64,000 nt of DNA from Globisporangium splendens. Its lineage: Eukaryota > Oomycota > Peronosporomycetes > Pythiales > Pythiaceae. Under the pieces are notes generated by a model. The model had not been told where the DNA came from, searched no databases, and saw nothing but the letters and a program-made list of their open reading frames with translations. Below, one piece after another: positions 43,142 to 54,719 of the stretch (positions are counted from its first letter, which is position 1; every line of letters starts with the position of its first letter). Position numbers and translations under genes: made by a program. The stretch lies in contig VFIW01000036.1 of NCBI GenBank assembly GCA_006386115.1, positions 335,653-399,652 on the forward strand, in the 5' to 3' direction.

Positions 43142-43933
43142 TTTGATTTATTCGAAAGCCGCCAAAGAGCGAATACGCGGGCGGGTACTTTTGCCAGGTC
43201 AGGGATTACTTTGTCAGGAGTGATGCGGGGTGACAACCACGGAAGGTTCGACGATGCATGCGGTGAAGGCGAGAATACACTTATAGAATCGTAAAAGTTA
43301 TACTTAATGTCGGTGGGTAACTGTGCCATTGACGCGGAATATTGTGATGTGTAGAATTATAGATTATTTAGATTTATACTTGTCGATCTGACCCGAGTAG
43401 TTTTGTGCGTGGTTCATGGAACGGCCACAATTACCGTTGCAAATGGGGGCTTTCCCGGAATCCAGACACAAATTTGTCACTCCGACGCGCCAACGGGTGT
43501 CATGAAAAGCATATGAATGGCGTCTGGTCGCAATCCGCGTCCTAACGAAAAGAAGTTGCGAGATAAACAGAAGGCATGCTCGCAAGTGGCAAAGAGTGAT
43601 ACCGGTTGATATTCAGATATGGACGAAAGCCAGCATTTCACATACACACAAGTCTGCAAATCCTGTTGATCTCAGAAGCAACAACATATGATTGTTGAGG
43701 GAGACAATAATATGAGCAATTAATTGTTCAGACCATTTTCTCAGGCTCAGTCCGATAATTGCTAACTACCACAAAGTTGCGAACTGTTCAACATTCTGTC
43801 TTAGTCTTGATTATTGTATGGTTTCGATTAGCACCTGCACCGTAATACACACACACACACACACACAAACTCACACACACCTTCTTTCTCACATACAACC
43901 CCTTTCTCTTTAAAAACTCTCCATTAACTCAGC
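43142..43933. other. intergenic with AC microsatellite
   Basis: It contains an AC dinucleotide run (about 43846-43866) near the 3' end of the next gene. No coding sequence is recognised. Confidence 0.6.
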
Positions 43934-45703
43934 TCAGTGCAAGTTGCGCATGTACTCCTCGTTCGCCTTCGTGAGCTGGTACACTTGCTGCGCCGAGTTC
44001 TGGAGCGCGAGCATCTTGTGGAAGAGCTCGGCCTGGTGCGGCGCGATGCCCGCAGGGCTGGCGACCGGTGCACCGTGGTGTGGACTCAGGGTGCTCGCCG
44101 GGTAGTAGACGCCTCGAGAGCTCGCAGGCGCGTCCTGAGGGTGCACGGGTGGGTACGGAGGCGGCAGACCCGCGCTCACGTACTTGCCGTTGTAGTGCAT
44201 GGCGTCGTCGTACTTTGGCACATGCCCAGTGCTCCGCGGCGTCTGGTCGCTCGACATGTACATACCGTCCAGCTCGACGTCTTCCAGTAGCAGCGCTGCA
44301 TTGTCGTTCCCGGGACCTCCAGCGCCGCGTCGATTGTTATTGAGCTTCTTCTTCATCATCGCCTCGATGAGACCCTCGACGTCGTCCTCAGACATGCCGC
44401 TGCTCACGCTGAGGCTGTAGCCGCCATCGTCGTCCTCGGACTCGCTGATGCTCGCGGGCTTGCTCTCGGAGGCGTCGGGCGAGCTGTGGGTCTCGGGCAC
44501 GTCCGAGTACTGCGAGCTGTCGGAGCGGAAGAGGTCCTCCGGCAGGTGGCGCTCGCCCAGGATCGAGAATGCCTCATCGGCCGGTCGCACGTCCATCGTC
44601 TTGGCTTTGAGCACGCACGGCGGACAGCACGAGATGTTGACGATCGCGTGGTCGTTGCCTGCGAAAATGAACTTCTTGACGCGGCACCTGGAGCACACAG
44701 TGGCGCCGCACACGCGGCACACCTTGAGCGCCGAGAACATGCCCCCCGTGCTCGTGCACACGGAGCACCGGTGTTTCGTGAAATGCGACTTGTCCGTGTA
44801 ATACGTGAGCGCGAGGATCGTGAGTTTCTTGGCCTCAGCGCAGCGCACCGACTTGCAGATTCCCATGAGCGCCTCGGCCGTCATGATGGACGAGAAGCGT
44901 TGGATCATCTCGCCCGCCGGGTCGAACAGGCCCTGCGAAAAGATGTCGACGAACCCGCCCTCCTGCTCGCGGAACAGGAACGAGAAGAAGAGCTGGCCGC
45001 GCACGACGTCGCCGCGGTCGAACGGCGCCACGTTCGGCAGGTTCACCGAGTGCATGATGATGTATCCGAAGCGTCGTCCCATGCGATCGCGCTCAATGCC
45101 AGCTGCCTGAAATCACGACAAACGAAAGACACGAACGATAAAAGTGAGTTTCACAATGCGCATCATCGAGCTATTCGTAACGCAACCTACCTCAAGGTAC
45201 GGCCAATCGCGCGGTTTGATAACAAAGCCTCCGGGGAATCCCGTGACGAGGTACTTGAAGCCGAGGTAGTGGAACGGGTCCGAGGGCGTGGCGAGGTCGA
45301 TCGTGTGCAGCACGGTGCAGTCCTTGCAGCTCGTGTCGATGTACTTGATGGTGATCTTCATCTCCTCGTGCGACTTGTCGTACATGCCGTAGATCACGTC
45401 CTCCAGCGTGCCCTCCAAGCGGCCGACACCAAGCATACTCGGCTGCTTGGACGCGTCGCCCAGCACCGCGGCGTTCGACGCGTTGCGGCGGCGGTAGATG
45501 TGCAGCTGGTGCTTAGACTTGACGAGCTTCCACTTGGACGCGTCCACCTGGCGGCGGCGCGCGAATGTGAACTCGTTCTCGTCCGTGAGCGCTGTGTCAA
45601 TTCGCCGGCGGATGATCTCGCGGTAGCGCTCCTCCTGCTCCTTGGTCAGCGACATTTGCCCAAAGTAGCCCTTGGGCAGCGGGAAATTCGGACGGATCGC
45701 CAT
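43934..45703 (-). CDS. START domain protein with FYVE-like finger and long tail, two exons
   Basis: Exon 1 is 45703-45191 and exon 2 is 45106-43934. The 84-nt intron has donor GTAGGT and a CAG acceptor, and the joined frame is 561 residues. The start is the ATG of MAIRPNFPLP (FPLP at 7-10). START landmarks are GRLEGTLEDVIYGMYDKSHEE, DPFHYLGFKY, KPRDWPYLE and GYIIMHSVNL. The intron falls right after residue 171, inside the PRDWxYLE motif, a position that is uninterrupted in all paralogues here. The finger is at 285-335 (CSVC, CRVC, CSRC, CCPPC). The tail has an acidic helix (SEDDVEGLIEAMMKKK) and the C-terminal motif beginning PHQAELFHKMLALQ. It is most like 49440-50918 and 52319-53941, which with it and 54720 form a run of four same-strand genes. 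Confidence 0.9.
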
Positions 45704-48700
45704 TTTCGCTTTCACGGGAAATAGTTACCGGTAGTGTGTGTGCGTGTGAAGTTTGACGAGAGACCTGTAGCGTGATCTGGCTGGCGTCTCGGTATATATC
45801 TGGGGAATCTCAGCCGCGCGCCTGGGTTCGTTCTCTATAGCTGTTATGCAAGTGCGGCTGCTGAGAGCTTGGGTGGCAGGCACGAGAGTGCGCTGTCAAT
45901 CGCTTCTGCGATGGCGTGTGCTGGCAGGAAGAAAAATAAGCGCACGACCCATAATCGCAGACGTTCCTGCAGACGAGGCGAGGAACAGATGGTTGCTGAT
46001 CTTATGACGGACGGAAGACAGACGCACTTCAGCTGCAGTGTATCTTCTGTTGCCACTCTGCCACTTCAATCATTGCATAGTTTTCTTGTTCTTTTTTTGT
46101 CCTCTTGCAGTGGATATGCTGCGAGACAGATGCTGCGATAGCGACTACGTAGCATAATCATTCGAACTCTCGTTATGCATTATACAGCAGACATCATAAG
46201 GAACTTGGAGACATCAACCAAACTGGAAGTGGTTCTGCGACAAGTTATCGCTTTTGACAGGAATCAATAAATAGAGATGTTTAGGTGAAGCAATCTCCCA
46301 AAAAGACATAAAACGGGCAGGACCCAGACTGCGCATGCATGGGACTGACGTCGCCACCATTTGTTCCTGTGTCAGCGCAAACCTCGGACCATAACCCAGC
46401 ATAGAACACACGCCTGACGACTGGACGAGCACTGTTTCCCGCAAAAAAGAGGAAGGAAGGCGCACACATGTGCTGATGGGAATCTGCTGTTCAGGCAAAC
46501 GAGGCTCCCGAGCGAGCGGTCATACAAAATGTGCAACACAGGCGCATATCGCAGCGCTGCTCAGCTGCCCATCTGACACCATTCTGTACACATCAACGAG
46601 CGCGGGAAGCGGCAAGCATGTGCAAACCATCTCGCCAAATATGTACGCATCACTGTGGATTGATGAATAAAAACTTGACAGCTACAGAGCGGTGATCCGC
46701 GAGATTCATCTCATGTGCGTGATGGAAACGGTGGTCAACTTCCGCCCGCGCCACTGTTGTCTAATGGCTTTCATGGAAGAAACTACACAAAGCAAGTGCG
46801 CGTCGGTGTCGTTCAGTTGATGAAGTGGTGGTCGGCTCTTTTATATTTCGTCCTCTTTTTTCTCTTTTCTTTTTCTTTGTCAGATTTCAACCAAATGTTG
46901 CCGACTTCCTCAGGCTCTCGTCACACGTGGAAAGGACTCAGGGTCGTCAAGAAAAAGCTCGCTTTTATACAGATGTTGTTCTTCAGTCGCCCATGCACAC
47001 ACGTGGAATGCACATGGATGGATCGTCGCGTCGCGTGGATGGGCTCGGCGGACCAGCAATCGTCATCGAAGAAGCAGGCTTTCCTTATTCCATTATGGAA
47101 GGATTTTAGTCTGCAGGAAACTGAACCCGCATTGTGCCTGAGCGCGTATTGCTTATGGAGAGCGCCGAGTTCCACCCCATTTCCCATCCCGCACTCGCCG
47201 TATTCAATATGCTGTCTCCTTCTCCAGAGTGCGGTAATGCTTGCTCAGTATGCCAACCAAACTGTCAAAACCAGCTTCAAAATCTGATGAAAATGTTCTG
47301 TTCGGTGCAATGCGAGTAGGCAAATATCAAGATGTAGAGGTCCAGTCGACTGCAGTGTACTGTACACTCACCAAGTCAGCTTAGTGGAGAGACGCTAGTG
47401 GTTCTTAAGGAACAGTCACAAACTGAGGCAGCCTCTCGATATGACCAAAACTTTCATTGCTCCCAGCCTCAGTTCGTGTGTCATAAGTTGCCGTATAAAT
47501 GCGCAGATCTACTTTCTTTATTTCTCGATAAATGTTCTGAGACGAGTGCCTGCCACTCGTGCGTGGCGACCACGTCAGAGGTGCAATTGTGGACTTTAGA
47601 AACGACTCGACAGCCGCAATGAGGACGCGATGACGCAAGGAACCCACAGGATCGATCGAATTGGAACAAAAGCGGGGTGACGAAGATGGCGATCGCAGGA
47701 AAGAATCCATTCGCCTCCTCAGTCCCTCCTCCGTCTGCTCTGCTCGTCGATCATCTCGACAACTTTGCGCCAAGTCCACGTGGGTAAATCCCACCCACGC
47801 CCACAAAACACGAAGTGAAATGCAAGGCAATGCAAAACAGCTGCTGCTCGATTCGTATGCCGAGCGCCGCCAGCGCCACGGCACCGGAGTATCGCGATAA
47901 TGGTTAAAAACACGCAATGACACAGCCGTCTCACTTTGCAAAGTGGTGCAAAAGAAAGTTTTGAGGGTCCATTTCTTTACAATAAAGTACTTTGCTGAAC
48001 CGCAATTTGCAATGAGCTTCAAAGAAAACAAGAAGTGGGTCCATTTATGCACAATGTTTTGTATAAAAAGTACTTTGTTGACTCGCCTCAGTGCTCGTGT
48101 GCGTCATTCACACAGACTGGGACGGATATGGAATGAACCCTGCAACTTTGCACCACGCATAATTGAAGCTGATCTCTTTTTTTCGGCAGACCTGTCATAT
48201 TCGAGCTTATGCCATTAATGCTGATGATGGCATGAGCGGGAATCACTCGAGCTCTCGAAGGTTGTTTGCTGGGTCCAAGCAAAAAGGACTGACGTGGAAA
48301 AACCTTCCGACCGTGAGGAAGCACACTCGAGTCAAATATGGAGACGAAGTGTCGCAGAGGGATTCGGAGCGTGAGTCTCTGAGTCAAGCAATCACGTCCA
48401 GTCACGTTTGCCTCGAACAGGAAGACGAGCCGCAGCCACTCGCTATCACTTTTCGCTGCCTGCTCTTCGTAATACATGTACAGTGACAAACGACCTGTCT
48501 GTTGCACGACTGGCTGACAGTGCTGCCGGTTTGCCGATCCAGAACTGTGTATCCGCGAAATGATCGTAAAGAAGCGCAGCACGCAACCGCATAAAACAAC
48601 GCCTGTGATGGTCTCTTCGATCGTAACCAGCAGCAAATATATCTTCTAAAGAGTAGCAATTACAATTTTTAAAAGAGCATCGTCGACGCTGAAATAGTCA

Positions 48701-49439
48701 GCGAGACGCGATCCACAAGACAGACAGTGGTTGGACAAGAACATTTTCGTTATGTTCGCCCCAGCCCAACTTCCGGTCATTCGGCTGTGTTTCGGTTCAT
48801 TCTGCACCCTATTTTGTAACGCTTGCCTTTCCTTTGCATCTAGCACGCATTCGTTTAATTTGTTTTCAGGGAATACGTAAACTTCTGTATGGAAGTGACT
48901 GGTCTTGCTGACCGATGCTTGACACTCAGAGGAAGCATGGCGTGCGGCTTTCCCAGCTTTCCGCTCTTGTCTCTTGCCGAACTCCGACACGGACACATAA
49001 ACACCACGGCGAAATCGACAACTTTTTGAAAAGTTGAGACAGTGCGGTGTGAAAATCAGCAGACTGTCGCGTTATCACGAAATTGAGGTTTCGCGCCAAA
49101 CGAAACGAACGGGCGAACACTCGGACTTGTTACAACCTCTCTCGCTGTTATTCTCACAATCCAACACGCTATGAACTGTGGGTATGGTGGAGAGGAAGCA
49201 GGAAGGTGAGTAACTTGTGATACCCTTTATGCGTGGACATCTCGCTGCAGGGAAGAAGACACAGTCGATACTCGACGCTGCTTAATCCAGGCAGCAATTC
49301 GACGCGTCAATCTGGTGGCAAAAGGATCTCGAGAGACTCAGCTCAACTCGTTTGGCTCGCCTCACGACTTGCATATCGCCGTTATGGATATTTCACAAGT
49401 ACTGAAGTACTGCGCCTTCCGTGCATTTATTCATTTCCA
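45704..49439. other. gene-poor interval, 3.7 kb
   Basis: No confident gene. A 215-codon minus frame at 47405-48052 has no motif and mixed composition. A degenerate tandem dimer of about 72 bp lies near 47930-48080: GGGTCCATTT at 47965 and 48037, each followed by AAAGTACTTTG. The sequence is AT-richer than the genes on either side. Confidence 0.45.
47930..48080. repeat. degenerate tandem dimer, about 72-bp period
   Basis: Two units share TTTGCAA, then a purine-rich stretch, then GGGTCCATTT (47965 and 48037), then AAAGTACTTTG. Similarity is moderate, so the duplication is old. Confidence 0.4.
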
Positions 49440-50918
49440 TTAAGTCAGTTTTTTCATCATTTCATTGTTGGCCTGGGTGATCGCATACGCCTTGTGGGCA
49501 GCCGTTTGCAGACCGAGTATCTGTTCAAAGATCGCGACCTGGTCTGGCGGCAGGCCGTGCAGACTGCTTGTTTGGTCCTGGGACTCCCCAGACGCTTCTC
49601 CAGCCGAAGAAGACGCGCTGCTGTCATCCTGCTTCTGGCGCATCATGGACTCGATGATCTGCTCGACGTCGGCCTCCAGAATGCCGCTCTCGTTACTGAA
49701 GCGGTACTCGTCCTCATCCAGCTCGCTCAGGTCATCGGTGTCAATGCCGTGGTACGCCCCACTGGGGGTTGGCTCGCTGTTGGAGTCGTCGGAGCTCCCG
49801 CCAAACTCTCCGCTTTGGAAAAACTGATCCTCGGGTAGATGCTCTTCTCCTAGAATCGAGCAACTCGGCTCGGCAGGTCGGATCTCCATGAACTTGGCCT
49901 GCTTGATGCACGACCGGCAGCAGGGCACTTTGCGCACCGCGTGCGCGGGGCCGATGAAAATGGGTTTCCGCACGCGGCACTGCGAGCACACGGTGGTGCC
50001 GCAGACCCGACACGCATTGAGGCTCGAGAAGAGACTACCTGTGCTGCGGCACAAGGAGCAGTACTCGAGGAGCGTGTCAGCCGCATACTTGCCCTTGTGG
50101 TTCTTTAGCGCCAGCAGCGTCAGTTTCTTGGCTTCAGCGCACTCGACTACGCGGAAGATGCCGGCGAGCACTTCACTGGTCATCGTCGTCGTGAATCGCT
50201 GGATCAACTCGCCCGCGGGGTCAAAGAGGCCGTGCGCAAAGATCTCGACGATGCCCGGCACAGACTCGCGGTAAATAAACGAAAGCCGGGTGCGACCTCG
50301 GACCAGTGCCCTAGGGTCAAACGGCGGACAGTTTTTCAAGTCGATCGAGTTGATGATAAAATATCCAAACCTCCGTCCCTGGGCGTCGTGCTCCACGCCA
50401 AGCGCCTCGAGGTTGCACCAGTCGCGCGGATAGATGATAAACGACGCAGGAAGCTGAGTGATGAACCACTTGATGCCCAGATAGTGATACGGGTCCTGGG
50501 GCGTCGCGAGATCGATGTTGTGGAGCACCGTGCAGTCTTTCATGGACGCGTCGACAAAGTTCATCGTCAGCTGGACCTCCTCGTGGGACTTGTCATACGA
50601 ACCGTAAAGCACGTCGTCCAGTGTGCCTTCCATCTTCCCGATGCCGAGCATGCTGGGCTTGCGGCTTTCGTCGTTATCGTCGAGTGCTAGCGAGTTTTTG
50701 CGTCGGCGGTAGATGCGCAGCTGGTGCTTAGACTTGACGAGCCGCCACTTGGCGGGGTCTACCTGCCGCTGCTGGACCTGTGTGAACTCGTGCTCGTGCT
50801 GCAGCACAGCGTCGAGACGCTCGCGCGCGATCTGACGGTAGTGGTTTTGCTCGTCGGGGGTCAGGTGAACAGGTCCAAAGTAGCCCTTGGGCAGCGGAAA
50901 CCGAGGCTTGGACGCCAT
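49440..50918 (-). CDS. START domain protein with FYVE-like finger and long tail
   Basis: Predicted 492 residues from the ATG at 50918. FPLP is at 7-10, inside FPLPKGYFGP. The START region shows GKMEGTLDDVLYGSYDKSHEE, DPYHYLGIKW, YPRDWCNLEALGVE and GYFIINSIDLKNCPPF. The finger is at 287-337 (CSLC, CRVC, CSQC, CCRSC) with no RRHHCR. In the tail, the acidic helix LEADVEQIIESMMRQK is followed by the C-terminal motif PDQVAIFEQILGLQ near the stop. It belongs to the run of four same-strand long forms. A basic YRRR block after KHQLRIY, shared by the run, marks the start of a variable loop between the first strands of the fold. Intronless. Confidence 0.9.
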   Translation of the reverse strand: MASKPRFPLPKGYFGPVHLTPDEQNHYRQIARERLDAVLQHEHEFTQVQQRQVDPAKWRLVKSKHQLRIYRRRKNSLALDDNDESRKPSMLGIGKMEGTLDDVLYGSYDKSHEEVQLTMNFVDASMKDCTVLHNIDLATPQDPYHYLGIKWFITQLPASFIIYPRDWCNLEALGVEHDAQGRRFGYFIINSIDLKNCPPFDPRALVRGRTRLSFIYRESVPGIVEIFAHGLFDPAGELIQRFTTTMTSEVLAGIFRVVECAEAKKLTLLALKNHKGKYAADTLLEYCSLCRSTGSLFSSLNACRVCGTTVCSQCRVRKPIFIGPAHAVRKVPCCRSCIKQAKFMEIRPAEPSCSILGEEHLPEDQFFQSGEFGGSSDDSNSEPTPSGAYHGIDTDDLSELDEDEYRFSNESGILEADVEQIIESMMRQKQDDSSASSSAGEASGESQDQTSSLHGLPPDQVAIFEQILGLQTAAHKAYAITQANNEMMKKLT

Positions 50919-52318
50919 CTCCTATTGTGTTCTGCGGGTCTGAAGGCGAATGCGCGACTGGCACGAGCAGGGACAGACTCCTAGAGCGATCTGGAGGCAG
51001 CGGCGCAAATGGCGAATCCCCCGGATGACGAGAGGGAGATGCAGGAAAGAAGCAGGTCCATGCTGGAGCCGCGCCGCTTACGCCAACAGAAAGGCGCCGA
51101 CGATACCACTTGTGCTCGAAGGTCCATCACAAGTCAAAAGCAGAGTTGTTATGTACTAAATCTGCCTCTTGTTTGCATTGATATCATACTGATCAGATTG
51201 TTAAGTACGCTGAAATATAGAAATCCGTGTGGAGTTGATATGCGGACTTTCGTGAAGTTTTCTTCAAATGTCAGCACCAAAATGAGCTCTGCATTAGGCA
51301 AATGGCACCTCTGATAATAACTGAGGTGGGCTATGGAAACACAACACGATTTGTTCTGTGCAGTGTATCAAAGTGTGCGATGATTCGATGTGCAATGCAT
51401 TTTGCAAGGTCTGTATGTGAGTTAAGGAGGCTGGAGGATCGAGGGACACTTCGAACAGCTCCTGGTTAGAGAGAGATTGAAGCACCTTTGATTACAAATA
51501 CAAGGGTCTTCTCCCACTTTAAACAAGTACTGATGCAGATGCTAAATACCTCTGTATGCTGGAATCATCTGATCCAGGGCTGTTCAACATCCAATATTTG
51601 TCTCGTCTCCGTTGCCTTTCGGAAATTTGAGTGCGACCTTGGATGATGACGCTCTTTCCACTTGGCCAAACACGAGTTCCGAGCCACCTCACGAACCTCT
51701 TTGCCCTTTTGGATTGTGCTCGCGTGCTGTTGATTCCTCGCATGTATCGACATCAACACGGGCGTCATCAGGGCATCAGGATGTGCGGATTGCCCCATCC
51801 ATTCATCGCGTTCTCGCACTGTTTGAGTTTGTGACGAAAACGAAAGTGGCTCGTCGTTATTCATATTTTTGGTGTGAACATGAGATCCAGTGTCATGCAC
51901 CGCCAAATTGGTGGTGATTGTTTCGGTGGCTTTAAGATTTGCTCGCGGCAGTCGGTGCGAGTGTCATACAATTGCGGCACTAGCCTCTGCTCAGACTGAA
52001 CAAATGATTCCTTGAGCACCACCGAAAGAGTCCAAGCGCTCTTCTCACGGTGCTGTTGCTGCTCGACACCCAGAGTGCGCTGCCGCGGATGAGCAGCAGA
52101 GTCGAGACGACGAAAGGCAACTCGGTCTCCCGCTGACTGCACCTGGCTACTTTGGTTTTACATCATCTTGTGATTACATTTTGATGCTCTGCCTCGCCAG
52201 ATGATGAAGAGATATGGAAGACTATTAGAGATTTGAGGTGTTGATATTTTCCATTCAAACAGCTCCACACAACACAAGAAACACTATAAACACATATGCA
52301 AACGAAGAGAAGCAGCCC
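50919..52318. other. intergenic, nothing recognised
   Basis: This interval separates two tandem START genes. Short frames on both strands lack motifs. Confidence 0.5.
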
Positions 52319-53941
52319 TTATGTGAAGCTTTTCATCATCGCATCATTCGCATGGAGAGTTGACGACACTTCCTCAGCCGCTATTTGAAGCGCCAGGATC
52401 TTTTGGAAGATCGCAGCCTGGTCGGGACTCAAGTTACCAACGCCACTGGTCTCAGATGAAGTCGGCATGTGAGAAGCGTCCGTCTCGACATGATCCTCAT
52501 TGTGAACTGCCTCAGCTTGATTCTGAAGGCGCTCCTGAGATGGTGAGTTCTCAGCATTCGCTTGAAGACCAAATTCTGGGTCTCCGTGCCGTGCACTGAT
52601 CCTCTCAATGCGCTTCTTCTTCATCAAGGTCGCAATCATTTTCTCGACATCGCCCTCGGAGACACCGCTATCCGCACTGAACCTGTATCCGTCGGTGTCC
52701 AAGTCACTCAGGTCGTCCATGTCGTCATACGTGTCCTCTTCTCCCTTTTCTTCTTCGGTGTCTTCTTTGCCATTGTTATCGATAATTGTGGTCGGTTCCT
52801 CGATCGACTCGACGCTGTTGAATCCGCCAGTCTGGAGCCAAAACGGATCTTGCGGCAGGTATTGCTCGCCGAGGATCGAGAAATTCGGGTCCGCGGGGCG
52901 AATCTCCATGGCTGTCGCGTGCGCAATGCACATTCGGCAGCACGACACCTTGCTGAGCGAGTGCGCCGGTCCAATGAACACAGATTTCTTGACACGGCAC
53001 TGGGAGCACACAGTGACGCCACACACGCGACACACTTTGAGTGACGTAGAAAACAGCTTCTTGCCTGTGCCTCGACACATGGAACAGAGCTCCTGGGTCT
53101 TCTGATCTGGTCCACTTCCCCCTTTGAAGTTGCGTAAAGCGAGCAGCGTCAGCTTTTTGGCTTCCGCGCACGGCACAGTTTTGAAGATGCCCGAGATCAC
53201 CTCGCTCGTCACAATCGTCGCGAACCGCTGTATGAGCTCGCCTGCGGGGTCAAAGAGCCCCTGAGCAAACACTTCGAGCACGCCTGGGACGGGTTCACGG
53301 AAGATAAACGAGAGCCGCAAGCGGCCACGAACCACTGCGCGGTGGTCAAACGGCGGACAGTTCTTGATATCGACCGAGTGCTGCAGGATGTACCCGAAGC
53401 GGTTTCCATCAGCGTCGACCTGGATCCCCATTGCCTCGAGGTAACACCAGTCGCGCGGCCGTACGATAGACTTCGCCGGCAACTCCGTGAACAGCCACTT
53501 GATGCCGATGTAGTGGAACGGATCGTCGGGCGCCGCGAGCGCAATGTTGTGGAGCACGCGGCAGTCCTTGGTCGCGAGGTCCACGAACGCGATCGTGGTC
53601 TTGAGCTCCTCCGTGGACTTGTCGTACGCACCGTAGATCATGTCCTCGAGGCATCCCGTCATGCGGCCGACACTCAGCATGCTCGGCTTGCGCTTGTCTT
53701 CATCGCTCGTGAGCGTGTACTTGCGACGGCGGTAGATGCGCAGCTGGTGCTTCTTCTTCACGAGCCGCCACTTGTCGGCGTTGACCACGCGCTGCTGTGA
53801 GTGCACAAAGTCGTGCTCATCGCGGAGCGCACTGGCAAGCCGCGCGTCCACAATGCCGCGGTATCGCGTCTCCTGCTCGTCGGACACGCGTGTAGCCCCA
53901 AAGTAGTCCTTTGGCAGTGGGAAGTTCGGGCGGAACACCAT
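52319..53941 (-). CDS. START domain protein with FYVE-like finger and long tail
   Basis: Predicted 540 residues from the ATG at 53941. FPLP is at 7-10. The START region shows GRMTGCLEDMIYGAYDKSTEE, DPFHYIGIKW, RPRDWCYLEAMGIQ and GYILQHSVDIKNCPPF. The finger is at 286-338 (CSMC, CRVC, CSQC, CCRMC). The linker after the finger has a strongly acidic run of Glu and Asp at about 405-425. The acidic helix SEGDVEKMIATLMKKK is followed by a roughly 60-residue spacer and the C-terminal motif PDQAAIFQKILALQ. In that motif the second half is less conserved (SSTLHAND where others have AITQANEE). Intronless, same strand as its neighbours. Probably a functional lipid-binding protein; ligand unknown. Confidence 0.9.
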   Translation of the reverse strand: MVFRPNFPLPKDYFGATRVSDEQETRYRGIVDARLASALRDEHDFVHSQQRVVNADKWRLVKKKHQLRIYRRRKYTLTSDEDKRKPSMLSVGRMTGCLEDMIYGAYDKSTEELKTTIAFVDLATKDCRVLHNIALAAPDDPFHYIGIKWLFTELPAKSIVRPRDWCYLEAMGIQVDADGNRFGYILQHSVDIKNCPPFDHRAVVRGRLRLSFIFREPVPGVLEVFAQGLFDPAGELIQRFATIVTSEVISGIFKTVPCAEAKKLTLLALRNFKGGSGPDQKTQELCSMCRGTGKKLFSTSLKVCRVCGVTVCSQCRVKKSVFIGPAHSLSKVSCCRMCIAHATAMEIRPADPNFSILGEQYLPQDPFWLQTGGFNSVESIEEPTTIIDNNGKEDTEEEKGEEDTYDDMDDLSDLDTDGYRFSADSGVSEGDVEKMIATLMKKKRIERISARHGDPEFGLQANAENSPSQERLQNQAEAVHNEDHVETDASHMPTSSETSGVGNLSPDQAAIFQKILALQIAAEEVSSTLHANDAMMKSFT

Positions 53942-54719
53942 GTGAGACTTTGGTGTTACGTGAGACTCGCGTCAAGTCAAAAGTGCCGATGGAGACGACA
54001 ACGATGCCGCTGTCCGAGGTGATGGGGTCGAGGAGGATGGAAGAGGAGGAAGAGCTCCTCGTTGGGATCCACGCACGACGGACGGACGGACGCATGGCGA
54101 CCGAGGGCTCAGCTGAGCTCCTCGACACGCAGGAGACAGCGAAGCGCCACGAACCCTAATGGATTCACCCTCAAACAGTGTGTGAGGCTGTGGACTTGGC
54201 CAGTGAGAGTTTCCATGGTGCAATATCAGATCTGACTTTTGAATATCCGTCAGCGAATATGAAATGTCAGTGCATTAAAGAGGTAACTTGCAACATTAGA
54301 CAGGTCTGTAATTTACCCTGTCGCCAGCTCGCACGAACGAGCCAACTTTGTGATTTGCTCACTCGGACCTCGCACGCACGCAGCAGCTTTTCGCTCTCGC
54401 ACCCGAGTCTCATGCGGAAAATCAGCAACCTAATTGGTCTGTTGGCTTGCCGTTTATGAAATACTGGCGTGAAAAACTCTCGACTCCCACAGCAACCTCG
54501 GACGCGCCTATTAAAGCTGCTCTCGTGTGCCTAAGTGGGTTTCGAGTTTTTCTTTTTCAGCGACGTCACCGTTCTTCTTCCTCTGAGCAAACCGAGGCGA
54601 ATGGCAGACTCTCAATACTTGGACTTGGTATTTCTTACTTTAGTGTAAATGCAAAAAACAAATATGTAGTTTACACACCCACCAACTGCACTCAGGCATC
54701 TCTTGCTGTCTCTCTCTCT
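53942..54719. other. intergenic, nothing recognised
   Basis: This is the 5' flank of the gene at 52319 and 3' flank of the next. No repeat or gene is recognised. Confidence 0.5.

Noticed and set aside
44486..45724. 412-codon plus frame opposite the START gene at 43934
   Set aside because: Antisense shadow; it crosses the verified intron of the minus gene and carries no motif.
47405..48052. 215-codon minus frame
   Set aside because: No ATG support was checked, no motif is recognised, and it overlaps a degenerate repeat. Not enough to call a gene.
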